Assembly: GCF_003386235.1 (NCBI RefSeq)
Contig: NZ_QRDZ01000012.1
Span: forward strand, 166,040 to 230,039
Source: Cohnella phaseoli
Lineage (GTDB): Bacteria; Bacillota; Bacilli; Paenibacillales; Paenibacillaceae
Direction: 5' to 3'
Length of the DNA stretch: 64,000 nucleotides
Below are positions 16,467-26,500 of the stretch, in pieces. The translations under genes and the position numbers were made by a program. The first letter of the stretch is position 1. Each line of letters opens with the position of its first letter. The notes beneath the pieces are model-generated. The model did no database searches. It was given only the letters and a program-made list of their open reading frames with translations, and was not told where the DNA came from.

Positions 16467-18203
16467 TTGAAGCTTACGAGACCGCGCACCATATACAATC
16501 AATTGCTAATGGCCTTCCTGCTGGTAGCGGTGCCGCTCTATGCGGTTAATTTATTTATTAATATGAAAGGAGCGGAACAGAATAAATCGCAAATCGCAAG
16601 CTCCTTGCAGTTTCGCGTAAGCTCTTACATCGACAATATGGAAGAAGAGATCGAAAGAATTACCCGACTCAAACGGGATTACGTCATGGATGCCGATCTG
16701 TTGCAGCTCAGCACCATCAGCGAGGGCCTTAATATCTTCGAGCGTTTCCGAATCACGCTTGCCTTGCAGAAAAGACTACAGATTATGCAGATGTCCAGTT
16801 CGTTGATAAAAAATACCGGGATATGGATCCCTGCCATCGACCGAACGATTACAACATATGAGTATGTGACAAGCATTGACCAAGAATGGTTTGACATTCT
16901 TAGTCGGCATAATGAGGATCGGCTGTTGATTACCGGGAGCCGGTTGTTTTTGAGTTTGCCATACCCGGGAAGGGATGTTGTCAACAAAGAGTTGTTATAT
17001 TTGCTTTCGATAGAGCTTTCGACCGAAGAGATTATCAAGTCCATGACCGGCAAAAGAACGTTTAAAAACGAAGGGTCGCTGCTGTTGGACATACAGGATA
17101 ACCGCGTTATTGCCAACGCCAGCCAGATTGGGAATACGAAAGAGATCGAACATTTTATTGCCGATGCGGTTCATGAAAACAAGAACAGCGGATCGGGATT
17201 TATTCAGGTTGAAAACCGGGAGTTTGCAGCCTATGAAAGTTCCGATTACCTCGGTTTGACCTATATAACCTTTATCCCCCAAAAGGAAATTATGGGGCCT
17301 GTTCGACTGTACACCGTTTGGTTCTGGATTCTGTCGATCACCTCCATAGGCTTCATTTTTTTGTTTTCCTATTGGATTCGGCGCATTATTCACAAGCCTT
17401 TGGTGTATCTGGTTCAGTCCTTCCGCAGAATGGAGGCGGGGGATTTGCAGATCCAAATTTCCCATGACCGGAGAGACGAATTCGGTTTTCTGTATGAAAG
17501 GTTCAACAATATGATTACTAGACTCGTTCAATTGATCCAGGAAGTGTACGAGCAGAAAATCAACAGCCAGAAGGCGGAATTGAAGAGACTTCAGTCGCAG
17601 ATTAATCCCCATTTTCTGTACAACAACCATTTTATATTGGCCAGATTGATCAAAGCGGGGGACAATGAACGAGCCTACGTCTTTGCCAAGTACATCGGCG
17701 AATATTTGCGTTACGTTACGAAGGATGAACAGGACGAAATTACGCTGGAACAGGAATTCCTGTTTGCCAAAGCTTACGCCAACATTCAATCGATTTGTTA
17801 TACCGAAAGGGTGCGAATCGAATTGGAGCCTCCGCCTCCCCAGTTATGCGCCTTAAAAGTGCCGCGTCTGATTCTGCAGCCGATCCTGGAAAATGCCTTC
17901 GAGCATTCGCTTGAGAACAAATTGACGGAAGGAATATTAAAGCTTTCATTCTCGCAGAACGAAAGCTTTGTTTCCGCTTTTATCGAAGACAATGGCGATG
18001 ATCTGGATTCCTCGGTCCTGGAGCATATTCGCCAAAGCTTGCATGCACGGGAAACGTCCGTGGGCGAAGGGACGGCTTTGATCAATATTCACAATCGGCT
18101 GCGGATCAAATTCGGCGACGAGTCGGGTATCCAAGTGTCCCGCAGCAGCTTGGGCGGATTAAGAGTGGAAATCAGGATAAGAGGAGGGAGCGGATCGTTA
18201 TGA
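16467..18203 (+). CDS. Sensor histidine kinase, YesM family
   Basis: A 578-aa kinase starting with TTG at 16467 (GGAGGGTGGAG upstream). It has a membrane segment near residues 12-32, an extracellular sensor region to about 275, a second membrane segment near 280-300 and a HAMP domain. NPHFLYNN carries the phospho-acceptor His382. The ATPase N-box is LQPILENAFEHS. The usual DxGxG box is DNGDDLD, an unusual variant. It overlaps the response regulator by 4 bp, so the pair is translationally coupled. It probably senses the ligand of the importer at 19965-23527. Confidence 0.92.
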   Translation: MKLTRPRTIYNQLLMAFLLVAVPLYAVNLFINMKGAEQNKSQIASSLQFRVSSYIDNMEEEIERITRLKRDYVMDADLLQLSTISEGLNIFERFRITLALQKRLQIMQMSSSLIKNTGIWIPAIDRTITTYEYVTSIDQEWFDILSRHNEDRLLITGSRLFLSLPYPGRDVVNKELLYLLSIELSTEEIIKSMTGKRTFKNEGSLLLDIQDNRVIANASQIGNTKEIEHFIADAVHENKNSGSGFIQVENREFAAYESSDYLGLTYITFIPQKEIMGPVRLYTVWFWILSITSIGFIFLFSYWIRRIIHKPLVYLVQSFRRMEAGDLQIQISHDRRDEFGFLYERFNNMITRLVQLIQEVYEQKINSQKAELKRLQSQINPHFLYNNHFILARLIKAGDNERAYVFAKYIGEYLRYVTKDEQDEITLEQEFLFAKAYANIQSICYTERVRIELEPPPPQLCALKVPRLILQPILENAFEHSLENKLTEGILKLSFSQNESFVSAFIEDNGDDLDSSVLEHIRQSLHARETSVGEGTALINIHNRLRIKFGDESGIQVSRSSLGGLRVEIRIRGGSGSL

Positions 18204-19876
18204 ACAGATTACTGATTGTCGACGATTTGACTATTATCGTGCAGAGTATGGTGCAGTTGTTCGAGGATTTACATCGCGAGGACCTGGAGATTCTGTCTGC
18301 CGGCTCGGCAATGGAAGCGCTTAATCTAATGAAATCCGTCAAAGTCGATATCGTATTGACCGATATCAAGATGCCCGGTATGACAGGCTTGGAGATGTTG
18401 AAGCAAATCAAAGAGCACTGGCCGCGGTGTAAAGTGATTTTCCTGACCAGCTATAGCGACTTCAAATATTCGAAGGAAGCCATTTCGCTCGGGGCGTTCG
18501 ATTACATTCTGAAGACCGAAGACGATGAGATCATCGTTGAAACTGTCGATAAAGCCATTCAAGCGTTGAACGAAGAATTTGAGCGGGACGAGCTCTATGC
18601 CAAAACGAAGGAGCAATTGCAGGAGTCGCTTCCTTACACGCAAAGATCTTACCTCGGAGACCTGCTGAGGGGCAAACAGGTGTCCGCTGAAGTCAGAAGA
18701 CATCAATTCGATTTGTTGCAAATCCCGCTTGATCCGGCAAAGCCTGTATTCGTGACGATTGGTCGCATAGATAGACAGGCAAGCGATAACCTGGAGCCAG
18801 AGGAGATCCAGTCGATTTATTTGGTGCAGCACGTATTCGAAGAATATGCACCGGACAGGTTTCGCTATTTCGCGATTCCGAATGAACCTTCCAAATGTAT
18901 CTGGCTCATCCAACGGATTGAAAGCGGAGCGGAAAGCGATACGCTATCCGACTCGTTTTCTTCCTGGTTGACCGGAATATTCGAGGACGTTCAGAACACC
19001 TGCCGAAACCTGTTTCAGATTCCCCTTTCCGTATTGATCGGCAGCAAGCCTGTGGATTGGCGCGACATTGCGCAAAAATACGACGATCTCTGTTTGGAAT
19101 TGGGTTGGGGACTGGGCGTAAATCGGGAAATTCTAGTGACGGACGAAGAATTGACCGATCGCACTGCCAATCATGACGAGAACTTACCGGAAGAAGGCGA
19201 AGAAGGGCGGCCGCGATTCGAAAGACTGAATCAACTGACGGATTATCTGGAAAACAATCAACGGTGGCTCTTTTTCCAAACCTTTGAAGAATATTTGGAT
19301 ATCTCCTTCAACAGCGGGACGGCCGTCTATCATCGGTTGGGTTATCTTCACGGATTGGCTTCCATTCTTGTTTACTATATTTCCAAAACCAACAGAAGAG
19401 CCGTAAATCACGAACTGTACGACCCCAAACGCATTTATTCGGCGATCGATTCGGAATCCGCCAGCGAAATCAAAAGCCGATTTACCGAAGCGGCGTTATA
19501 TATTTTCGATTGCATCGAGAAAGAACGACGGGAGCAATCCCACGGCGTGATCGAAAAAATTCAAAATTATGTCGAACATAACCTGATGAACGACGTATCC
19601 TTGACGACTTTGGCGAAGCTCGTGAATTTTAACTCCTCTTATTTGTCCAGGCTGTACAAGCAAATGACCGGTCGAGGCTTGCGGGAATACGTATTGGATC
19701 TGAAGCTGGAGAAGGCTCAATATATGCTGCTTGAAAGCGATATGAAGGTTCAGAATATTGCGCAAGCAGTGGGCTATCAGTCCAGTTTGGCTTTCAGCCG
19801 GTTTTTCAAAAGTCAGACGCAAATGACCCCGCAAGAATACCGCGAAGTAAAGAAAAGCATGGAAAAGAGGTCATAA
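18200..19876 (+). CDS. Response regulator with AraC-type HTH, long YesN type
   Basis: A 558-aa regulator. The receiver domain (about 1-125) has Asp55 in LTDIKMPGMTG. A long middle region (about 130-440) is typical of large YesN proteins, and a C-terminal HTH pair (about 455-555) includes SSYLSRLYKQMTGRGLREYV and AVGYQSSLAFSRFFK. It overlaps the kinase gene by 4 bp. The likely target is its own operon, possibly through the 22-bp direct repeats at 13811-13847, or the promoter region before 19965 where TATAAT occurs at 19908-19913. Confidence 0.93.
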   Translation: MNRLLIVDDLTIIVQSMVQLFEDLHREDLEILSAGSAMEALNLMKSVKVDIVLTDIKMPGMTGLEMLKQIKEHWPRCKVIFLTSYSDFKYSKEAISLGAFDYILKTEDDEIIVETVDKAIQALNEEFERDELYAKTKEQLQESLPYTQRSYLGDLLRGKQVSAEVRRHQFDLLQIPLDPAKPVFVTIGRIDRQASDNLEPEEIQSIYLVQHVFEEYAPDRFRYFAIPNEPSKCIWLIQRIESGAESDTLSDSFSSWLTGIFEDVQNTCRNLFQIPLSVLIGSKPVDWRDIAQKYDDLCLELGWGLGVNREILVTDEELTDRTANHDENLPEEGEEGRPRFERLNQLTDYLENNQRWLFFQTFEEYLDISFNSGTAVYHRLGYLHGLASILVYYISKTNRRAVNHELYDPKRIYSAIDSESASEIKSRFTEAALYIFDCIEKERREQSHGVIEKIQNYVEHNLMNDVSLTTLAKLVNFNSSYLSRLYKQMTGRGLREYVLDLKLEKAQYMLLESDMKVQNIAQAVGYQSSLAFSRFFKSQTQMTPQEYREVKKSMEKRS

Positions 19877-19964
19877 CTCGCATCTAACATAAGGAAGTCA
19901 CGCTGCTTATAATCAAACTGAGATGAGAACGCATTCATCCAAGAAATCAAGGGGGGATCTCAGA

Positions 19965-21674
19965 GTGTACAGGAAACTCGCATTAGGGGGAGTTGTCGCG
20001 GCATGCCTTTTGCTCTCGGCGTGCAGCAGCAACGAACCGCAGGAAAGATCGTCTTCAACAGCGCAACAAGAGACCGCTTCGGCATCATCGTCTAATTCTT
20101 CGGAACAAAATTTTGACCCTATGCAGAAATATGACCCGCCGATCGAGGTTACGACGGTAAGGTCCATGAACCCTTCGATTGTGTGGGACGAAGGCGAAAG
20201 CTACGAACGCAACGGGGTGTACGCGGCCTACGAGAACGATCTGGGGATCAAGATCAGAAATCTGTGGAGCGTGGACAGTTCCCAATACGACCAGAAGGTG
20301 AACATTGCGATCGCAAGTGGCGATATTCCCGATCTTATGCAAGTGAACAGCGTTCAATTCCAACAATTGCTGGATGCGGATATGATCATGGATATTGGGG
20401 AGGCGTTTGAGAAATACGCCACTCCTTATACCAAAGAATACGTGACCAGAGACGGCGGCGGGCAGCTCGATTCTACGAGAATCAACGGCAAGATGATGGC
20501 TCTGCCCTATACGAACGGCGTTCATAATGACTCGACCTTTCTATTTATCCGCAAGGATTGGCTTGACAAGATGGGCTTGCAACCGCCCAAGACGATGCAG
20601 GATCTGGAGGCAATATCGACGGCGTTTACCCGCAACGATCCGGACGGCAACGGCAAGGACGATACATTCGGCTTGGCGCTTCAAAAGGATCTTATGAGCG
20701 GATCGTTGGGCTTGCAAGGCTTTTTTAACGGATTCCACGCCTATCCCAACATCTGGCTCAAGAACGAAGCGGGCGAACTCGTATACGGCAGCATTCAACC
20801 GGAAGTGAGAAACGCTTTGGCCAAGCTGAAAGAGATGTACAAGAACGGCGAAATTGACCAGGAATTTGGCGTCAAGGATTTGGCCAAAGAAGCGGAATTG
20901 ATCGCTCAGGACAAAATCGGCATTACCTACGGCCTCTTCTGGACCGGCAATTATCCTCTGCAATCCGGGGCTGTAAAGGACGGCAAAGTCGTTCAGGATT
21001 GGGGCGTATATCCGATTGTGGCGGCGGATGATCAGATCGCCAAGACACAGCTGCAAAAATCGACCGGATTATACTATGTGGTATCCAAGAAAGCCAAAAA
21101 TCCCGAAGCGATTATTAAAATGTATAACCAATCCATCTGGGCAATGGATGCTCCGGCCTCGGATCCGAACGCCGTGAAGTACGTCAAAGGGAAAATTCAA
21201 ATCGAAGGCGGAGCCGATCAGACTTATTATGTATTGAATCCGACATTCGTAGGCAAGCAGGACCGTTTCCCGGTGGTAGGCAAAACCATCTCGAAGGCGC
21301 TGGCCGAAAAGGACCCGACTCTTCTACCGGACTCAGAATTAATTTTGTACAATTTCATGACCGATTATTTGAACGGAAATACCGACCATTGGGGTTATGC
21401 CATACAGTTGGAACAAGGCGGCACGCTGGAAACCATGTATCAATATACCCAAGAAAACCGCTTTGTCTTTAATGAATTTTACGGGGCACTGACCCCCTCG
21501 ATGGCCGAGAAGAACAGCACATTGACCAAAAAGCAGGATGAGGTTTTCACGAAGATTATCGTCGGCGCCGCGCCGCTGGAAGAATTCGATTCCTTCGTCG
21601 AACAATGGAAGTCTTTGGGCGGCAATGACATCACCCAAGAAGTGAACGAGTGGCACCAATCCGTTAAACAATAG
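19965..21674 (+). CDS. ABC transporter substrate-binding lipoprotein, LplA/YtcQ type
   Basis: A 569-aa large binding protein with lipobox LLLSACSS, a Ser/Gln/Ala-rich linker, and a two-lobed fold typical of the LplA group (RKDWLDKMGLQPPKTMQDLE and DPDGNGKDDTFGL are characteristic). I prefer GTG 19965, which has AAGGGGGGAT 7 nt upstream and gives a standard signal peptide; ATG 19923 would add 14 residues. It is followed by two Lpl-type permeases. This family usually imports plant-derived oligosaccharides, and here it pairs with a GH2 enzyme and a large secreted protein. Confidence 0.92.
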   Translation: MYRKLALGGVVAACLLLSACSSNEPQERSSSTAQQETASASSSNSSEQNFDPMQKYDPPIEVTTVRSMNPSIVWDEGESYERNGVYAAYENDLGIKIRNLWSVDSSQYDQKVNIAIASGDIPDLMQVNSVQFQQLLDADMIMDIGEAFEKYATPYTKEYVTRDGGGQLDSTRINGKMMALPYTNGVHNDSTFLFIRKDWLDKMGLQPPKTMQDLEAISTAFTRNDPDGNGKDDTFGLALQKDLMSGSLGLQGFFNGFHAYPNIWLKNEAGELVYGSIQPEVRNALAKLKEMYKNGEIDQEFGVKDLAKEAELIAQDKIGITYGLFWTGNYPLQSGAVKDGKVVQDWGVYPIVAADDQIAKTQLQKSTGLYYVVSKKAKNPEAIIKMYNQSIWAMDAPASDPNAVKYVKGKIQIEGGADQTYYVLNPTFVGKQDRFPVVGKTISKALAEKDPTLLPDSELILYNFMTDYLNGNTDHWGYAIQLEQGGTLETMYQYTQENRFVFNEFYGALTPSMAEKNSTLTKKQDEVFTKIIVGAAPLEEFDSFVEQWKSLGGNDITQEVNEWHQSVKQ

Positions 21675-21732
21675 CATCGCAAGGGAGGTCTGGAAGGTCC
21701 TCCCTTATTATTTAAGAAAGCCAGGAGCGCAA

Positions 21733-22629
21733 ATGAGCAAAAGAAACAAAATAATTTGGCCCTACCATACCATGTTGTTTCCCGGCGTGCTGTTGGTGTT
21801 CATCTATTGCTACATCCCGATGGCTGGCATAATGATTGCTTTCCAAAAGTTTATTCCCGGCAAAGGGATTTTTCATTCGCCTTGGATCGGCTGGGACAAT
21901 TTCAAGTTCGTATTCACGATGGAAGATACCCTTCAGGTTATCTATAACACCGTATTCATTGCCGTGCTGAAGATCGTGGTCGGATTCGTCGTGCCCATTC
22001 TGTTTGCCCTGTTGCTAAACGAAGTCAGGAAGATGCTGTTTAAGAGAACCGTCCAAACGCTCGTCTACTTGCCGCACTTTATGTCCTGGGTCATTCTGGG
22101 AGGGATTCTGATCGACATTCTCTCTCCGTCGAACGGACTCGTCGGCAAAGCAATGACTTTCATCGGATTGGAGCCCGTGTTTTTCCTGGGCCGCAACGAC
22201 TGGTTTCCTTATGTCCTGGTGATCTCCGATGTTTGGAAGGAATTCGGCTTCAGCACAATCGTATACCTGGCCGCTCTGACCGGCATAAATCCTTCCCTGT
22301 ACGAAGCGGCGAAGATCGACGGTGCCAACCGCTGGAAACAAACTCTGCATATTTCGCTCCCCGGCATTGTGCCGATGATCGTACTGGTAGGCACGCTGAG
22401 CTTGGGTAACGTTCTGAATGCCGGATTCGACCAAGTTTATAACCTGTACAGCCCTTTGGTCTATGAAAAGGGAGACATCATCGACACGCTGATCTATCGT
22501 TTGGGATTGGAAAGCGCGCAGTATGGCGTTGCTACGGCTCTCGGCTTATTCAAGTCTCTGGTTTCTTTTGTTCTGATTGCCACTTCTTATTTCGTGGCTT
22601 TTCGGTTCGCCAACTATCGAATCTTCTAA
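21733..22629 (+). CDS. ABC transporter permease, LplB type
   Basis: A 298-aa membrane protein with about six transmembrane segments. It has the LplB features MLFPGVLLVFIYCYIPMAGI at the N-terminus, the EAA loop LYEAAKIDGANRWKQTLHIS, and DQVYNLYSPLVYEKGDIIDT near the C-terminus. It lies 58 bp after the binding protein, with an AGGAG ribosome binding site. It pairs with the permease at 22643. The ATPase is not in this window. Confidence 0.93.
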   Translation: MSKRNKIIWPYHTMLFPGVLLVFIYCYIPMAGIMIAFQKFIPGKGIFHSPWIGWDNFKFVFTMEDTLQVIYNTVFIAVLKIVVGFVVPILFALLLNEVRKMLFKRTVQTLVYLPHFMSWVILGGILIDILSPSNGLVGKAMTFIGLEPVFFLGRNDWFPYVLVISDVWKEFGFSTIVYLAALTGINPSLYEAAKIDGANRWKQTLHISLPGIVPMIVLVGTLSLGNVLNAGFDQVYNLYSPLVYEKGDIIDTLIYRLGLESAQYGVATALGLFKSLVSFVLIATSYFVAFRFANYRIF

Positions 22630-22642
22630 AGCAGGTGTTTCC

Positions 22643-23527
22643 GTGAGCGGATCTAAGATAACAGGCTCTCAAGCTTTTCAATGGTTCAATTACACGTTCT
22701 TATCGGTCGCTGCCTTTCTTTGTCTGGTGCCGATCATTCATGTGTTTGCCGTATCTTTAAGCTCGGCAAGCGCAGCCGGGTCGGGAGAGGTATTACTGTG
22801 GCCGGTCGATTTTACGCTGTCTTCGTACAAATTCGTCGTCCTCAAGGAGCAATTTTTGCAAGGGACATGGGTTTCGGTCCAGCGTGTGGTCTTGGGTACG
22901 GCTATCAACTGCTTGTTGACGATTCTGATAGCCTATCCGCTGTCGAAGGATTCGAGGTCGTTCCGCTCGAGAAGCGTTTACGCCTGGTATTTCGTTTTTA
23001 CGATGCTTTTTGGCGGAGGGCTTATCCCTTATTATATGACGGTTAAAAGCACCGGTTTGATCGACTCGATCTGGGCGTTGGTTTTGCCGGCTGCCGTACC
23101 CGTTTTTAATGTCATTCTGCTGCTGAATTTCTTTCGTTCCTTGCCCAAGGAAATGGAGGAATCGGGGTTGATCGACGGTGCCGGTCACTATCGCATCATG
23201 TGGGCGATATATATCCCGCTAGCCATGCCCGCGATTGCAACGATTACGTTATTCGCGCTTGTCGGGCATTGGAACAGTTGGTTCGACGGCATTATCTTTA
23301 TGAACAATCCGCACAATTATCCGCTGCAGAGTTACCTGCAGACCATCCTGATCAAGCGGGATACCAGCTTCATTACGCCGGAAGAAGTAAAATCGCTGAT
23401 CCATGTATCGGAACGAACAAGCAAGGCGGCGCAAGTGTTTGTGGCCACCCTCCCTATTCTGGTCATCTATCCTTTCCTGCAACGGTATTTTGTCAGCGGG
23501 ATCGTACTTGGAAGTGTGAAAGAGTAA
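22643..23527 (+). CDS. ABC transporter permease, LplC/YtcP type
   Basis: About 294 aa. The N-terminal membrane segment (FLSVAAFLCLVPIIHVFAVS) and the loop EMEESGLIDGAGHYRIM fit the LplC/YtcP group, and the C-terminus FVSGIVLGSVKE is typical. GTG 22643 is preferred: it follows the preceding stop by 13 bp with GCAGGTG upstream, while an earlier ATG at 22577 would overlap the preceding gene deeply. It forms the channel with LplB. Confidence 0.92.
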   Translation: MSGSKITGSQAFQWFNYTFLSVAAFLCLVPIIHVFAVSLSSASAAGSGEVLLWPVDFTLSSYKFVVLKEQFLQGTWVSVQRVVLGTAINCLLTILIAYPLSKDSRSFRSRSVYAWYFVFTMLFGGGLIPYYMTVKSTGLIDSIWALVLPAAVPVFNVILLLNFFRSLPKEMEESGLIDGAGHYRIMWAIYIPLAMPAIATITLFALVGHWNSWFDGIIFMNNPHNYPLQSYLQTILIKRDTSFITPEEVKSLIHVSERTSKAAQVFVATLPILVIYPFLQRYFVSGIVLGSVKE

Positions 23528-23536
23528 GCGTTAAGA
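23523..23536. promoter_or_regulatory. Weak cre-like site before the large secreted protein gene
   Basis: AGTAAGCGTTAAGA matches the cre consensus TGWAANCGNTNWCA at 12 of 14 positions, overlapping the permease stop codon and 23 bp before the next gene. It may be a chance match, but its place ahead of a large secreted enzyme-like protein makes catabolite control plausible. Confidence 0.25.
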
Positions 23537-23558
23537 AACCAAAGGAGGATTTCATGCG

Positions 23559-26500
23559 ATGCGTAAGTTGAAAAACACGGCGGTTATGTTATTGGCGCTG
23601 GTTTTGCTGCTTCAGACATTCTCAACGGTTTCCCCTGTCGATGCTCATTTTCAACAGCCTGCTTCCTATAACCACCAAGTGAACGATGTGTTGCAGAATG
23701 GAGGATTCGAGACCGTAACGGGATCCGCCTCTGATTATTGGTACGCATGGGGGGCCGCTTACGCTGTCGATTCTGCCGTTTACAAGGACGGAAGCAAATC
23801 GATCACTTGCAGCAATAGCACGGCAACGGCACAATGCGGCGCTTACCAGAGCCTTGTGCTAAACAGGTCGGATACGTACCCGATTAGGATCAGCGGATGG
23901 AGCAAATCGTCCAACGCCAGCGGGGAAAAAAATACCGATTACGCGCTGTACGCGGACATTACTTACCAGGACAACACGACGTTATTCGGCGAAGCGCTGG
24001 GGTTTGAAACGGGGACTCACGATTGGGAATATACGGAGTTCTATATCGATCCCGAAAAGCCGGTGAAGATTGTTACCTTGTACGTGCTATTCCGCAATAA
24101 AACCGGTCAAGTCTGGTTCGATAATATTAAAGTCGAAGAAGTTCAAGCCAATCTGCTGCAGGATAATTCATTCTCGTTAAGCAGCGGCGGCGTTTTCACC
24201 CACTGGGGAACGCATGGCAACGGATACACGGTAGCCGGCACGGAAGGGCGGGGAGGCGGCAGCGCCGCGAAAATGTCGGCCGCGACCCCGAATCAAACCT
24301 ACGGCGTATTCCAGCATAAAGAGCTAAATCGCACGTACACGCGCCCGCTTCTTGTAACGGGGTGGAGCAAGGCAACCGGGGTCGGCGGCAGCACCAATGT
24401 GGACTACTCCCTGTATGCGGATATTCTTTACTACGACGGTACGGCCCAGTGGGGATTGAACATGCCTTTCGACACTGGCACCCATGATTGGCAAATGAAA
24501 CAAATTTACTTCGATCCGGTCAAGCCGGTCAAGTCGATTACCGTGTATGGTCTCTTCCGCAATCATACGGGAACGGTCCTGTTCGACAACATTTCCGTCG
24601 AGGAGTTGCTCAATGAGAGCCCGTCCGTTAAAGCGATGAACAAGCTGAACTCTTCAGGAATGGGTGTGGAGCTGCTTGTCAACGGTTCTTACGAATCGGT
24701 AACGGGGAGCGCCTTTGACAATTGGGGGACTTTCGAGAGCTACGGGATCGATCCGAACGGAGGAAGAAACGGTTCCAAGGCGGTTGTGCTGGAAAACACG
24801 GGCGATAACGAGTCAAAAAGCTTGTATCAGACCCTGTATCTGAACAACTCCGATCCGCTTCTGATTATCAGTGGATGGAGCAAAGCGGCGGCGACCTCCG
24901 GAGTTGCGGGCAATGCGGGAGTAACCGGCGATCCCGATAACGGATATGCGCTTTATATGGATATTTTCTATACCGACGGAACGAGCAAATACGCGGTTAC
25001 GGTACCTTTCTCCACCGGCGCTCACGACTGGCAGTATCGCGAGCTGTACTACTACCCGGAGAAGCCGGTGGCGACCCTATCGTTCTATGCGATGCTGCGG
25101 GGGAAAGTCGGCAAGGTATGGTTCGATGATTTGTCTGTCCGGAAAATGACAACCGAAGCGGTCAGTTTCGAGGATGCGCTGGTTGAGCCGCTTGCGGTCC
25201 CGGCCCAAACTTCCGCGATGACGGTAACCACCTCGAACGGATTGAGCCTGTCCCTGGGCAATCATTCGGTCACTTCCGTCAATCTGGATGGCAATGTCAT
25301 CTCCAATTCGGCCATTCCGTCCGGTTTTCTAGTGCGCGACCACGCGGCTAAATCCGATGTGTATTACTTCAACAAAGTGCCGCATAGCAATCCCAATAAA
25401 TTCAAGGGCCGGGCCGATGATTTGGGGTTGGAGATCGACGCCGATTTCACGGCTGTCGCCGAAGGGATCAAGGTGTCCGGAAGGTTGACAGACACCAAGG
25501 AAATCGACCGGGCGGTAAGCCTCACCTTTGCACTGCCCGTCGATGCCGACAATTGGAAATGGGGGGACTATATCCGCTCGGCGCAAACGATCCAAACGGG
25601 CCAAGCGGGTCATGTGTTCACGAATAGCGATCCGGTCGATTTTGAAACGGGCGCAATGTCCATCTATCCGATCTCCGCCATCTACGACGAGCAAGGGAAT
25701 AAATCGTTATCGATGGGCTTGGATTACGGTAAGCCGGCACACTACCGTCTGGATTACAACGGCGGTACGAAACAATTGCTCATTACGTTCGAGTTCGGAC
25801 TGGCGCCGGATACGGCCAATTTCCCGTCCAGCGCGGATTTCTCCTTCGTCATTTATAGATTCGACGCCGATTGGGGCTTCCGCAGCGCCTTCGATCAATA
25901 TACGAAGCTGTTTCCGGAGCACTATACGGTTCGAATACAGGATCAGGGAATCTGGATGCCGTTCAAACCGATCGGCGCGTTGCCGGACTGGCAGGATTTC
26001 GGCTTTAAATTCAAGGAAGGAGATGACGATGCCTCCGACACCCTCTTCTCCAATCAGAACGATATTCTGGTGTTCCATTATGAGGAGCTTGGCTCGTGGT
26101 GGCAGCCGCTCGATCCGGAAGAGGACAAAACGATTGCCAACGCCATTGCCGTGCGCGACGCCGAGGCTCTCAACGGAGACGAAAAGTCGCAGATGGGTCA
26201 ATCTGCCGCAATGCTCAATTCGGCAGGAAGCCCTTATCTGAGGTGGGTAGATGTGCCGTGGAACAGCGGCGCCCTGTGGATGATCAACGCCAATCCGGAT
26301 CTACCCGGCACGACGAACGGTTACAAGATTTACTACAGCGAAGAGAAGCTCGAAGACAGGTACGATACGCCGCCCTCGGCGCCCAAGACGAATGGCGAGT
26401 ATCTGGACACGTTGGACGGATGGCCATATGCGATGAACTTTAACCGTGCCCATTTCCCTTATGCGATCGCGCCGTTGACCTTCTCCAAGCTTAATTACAA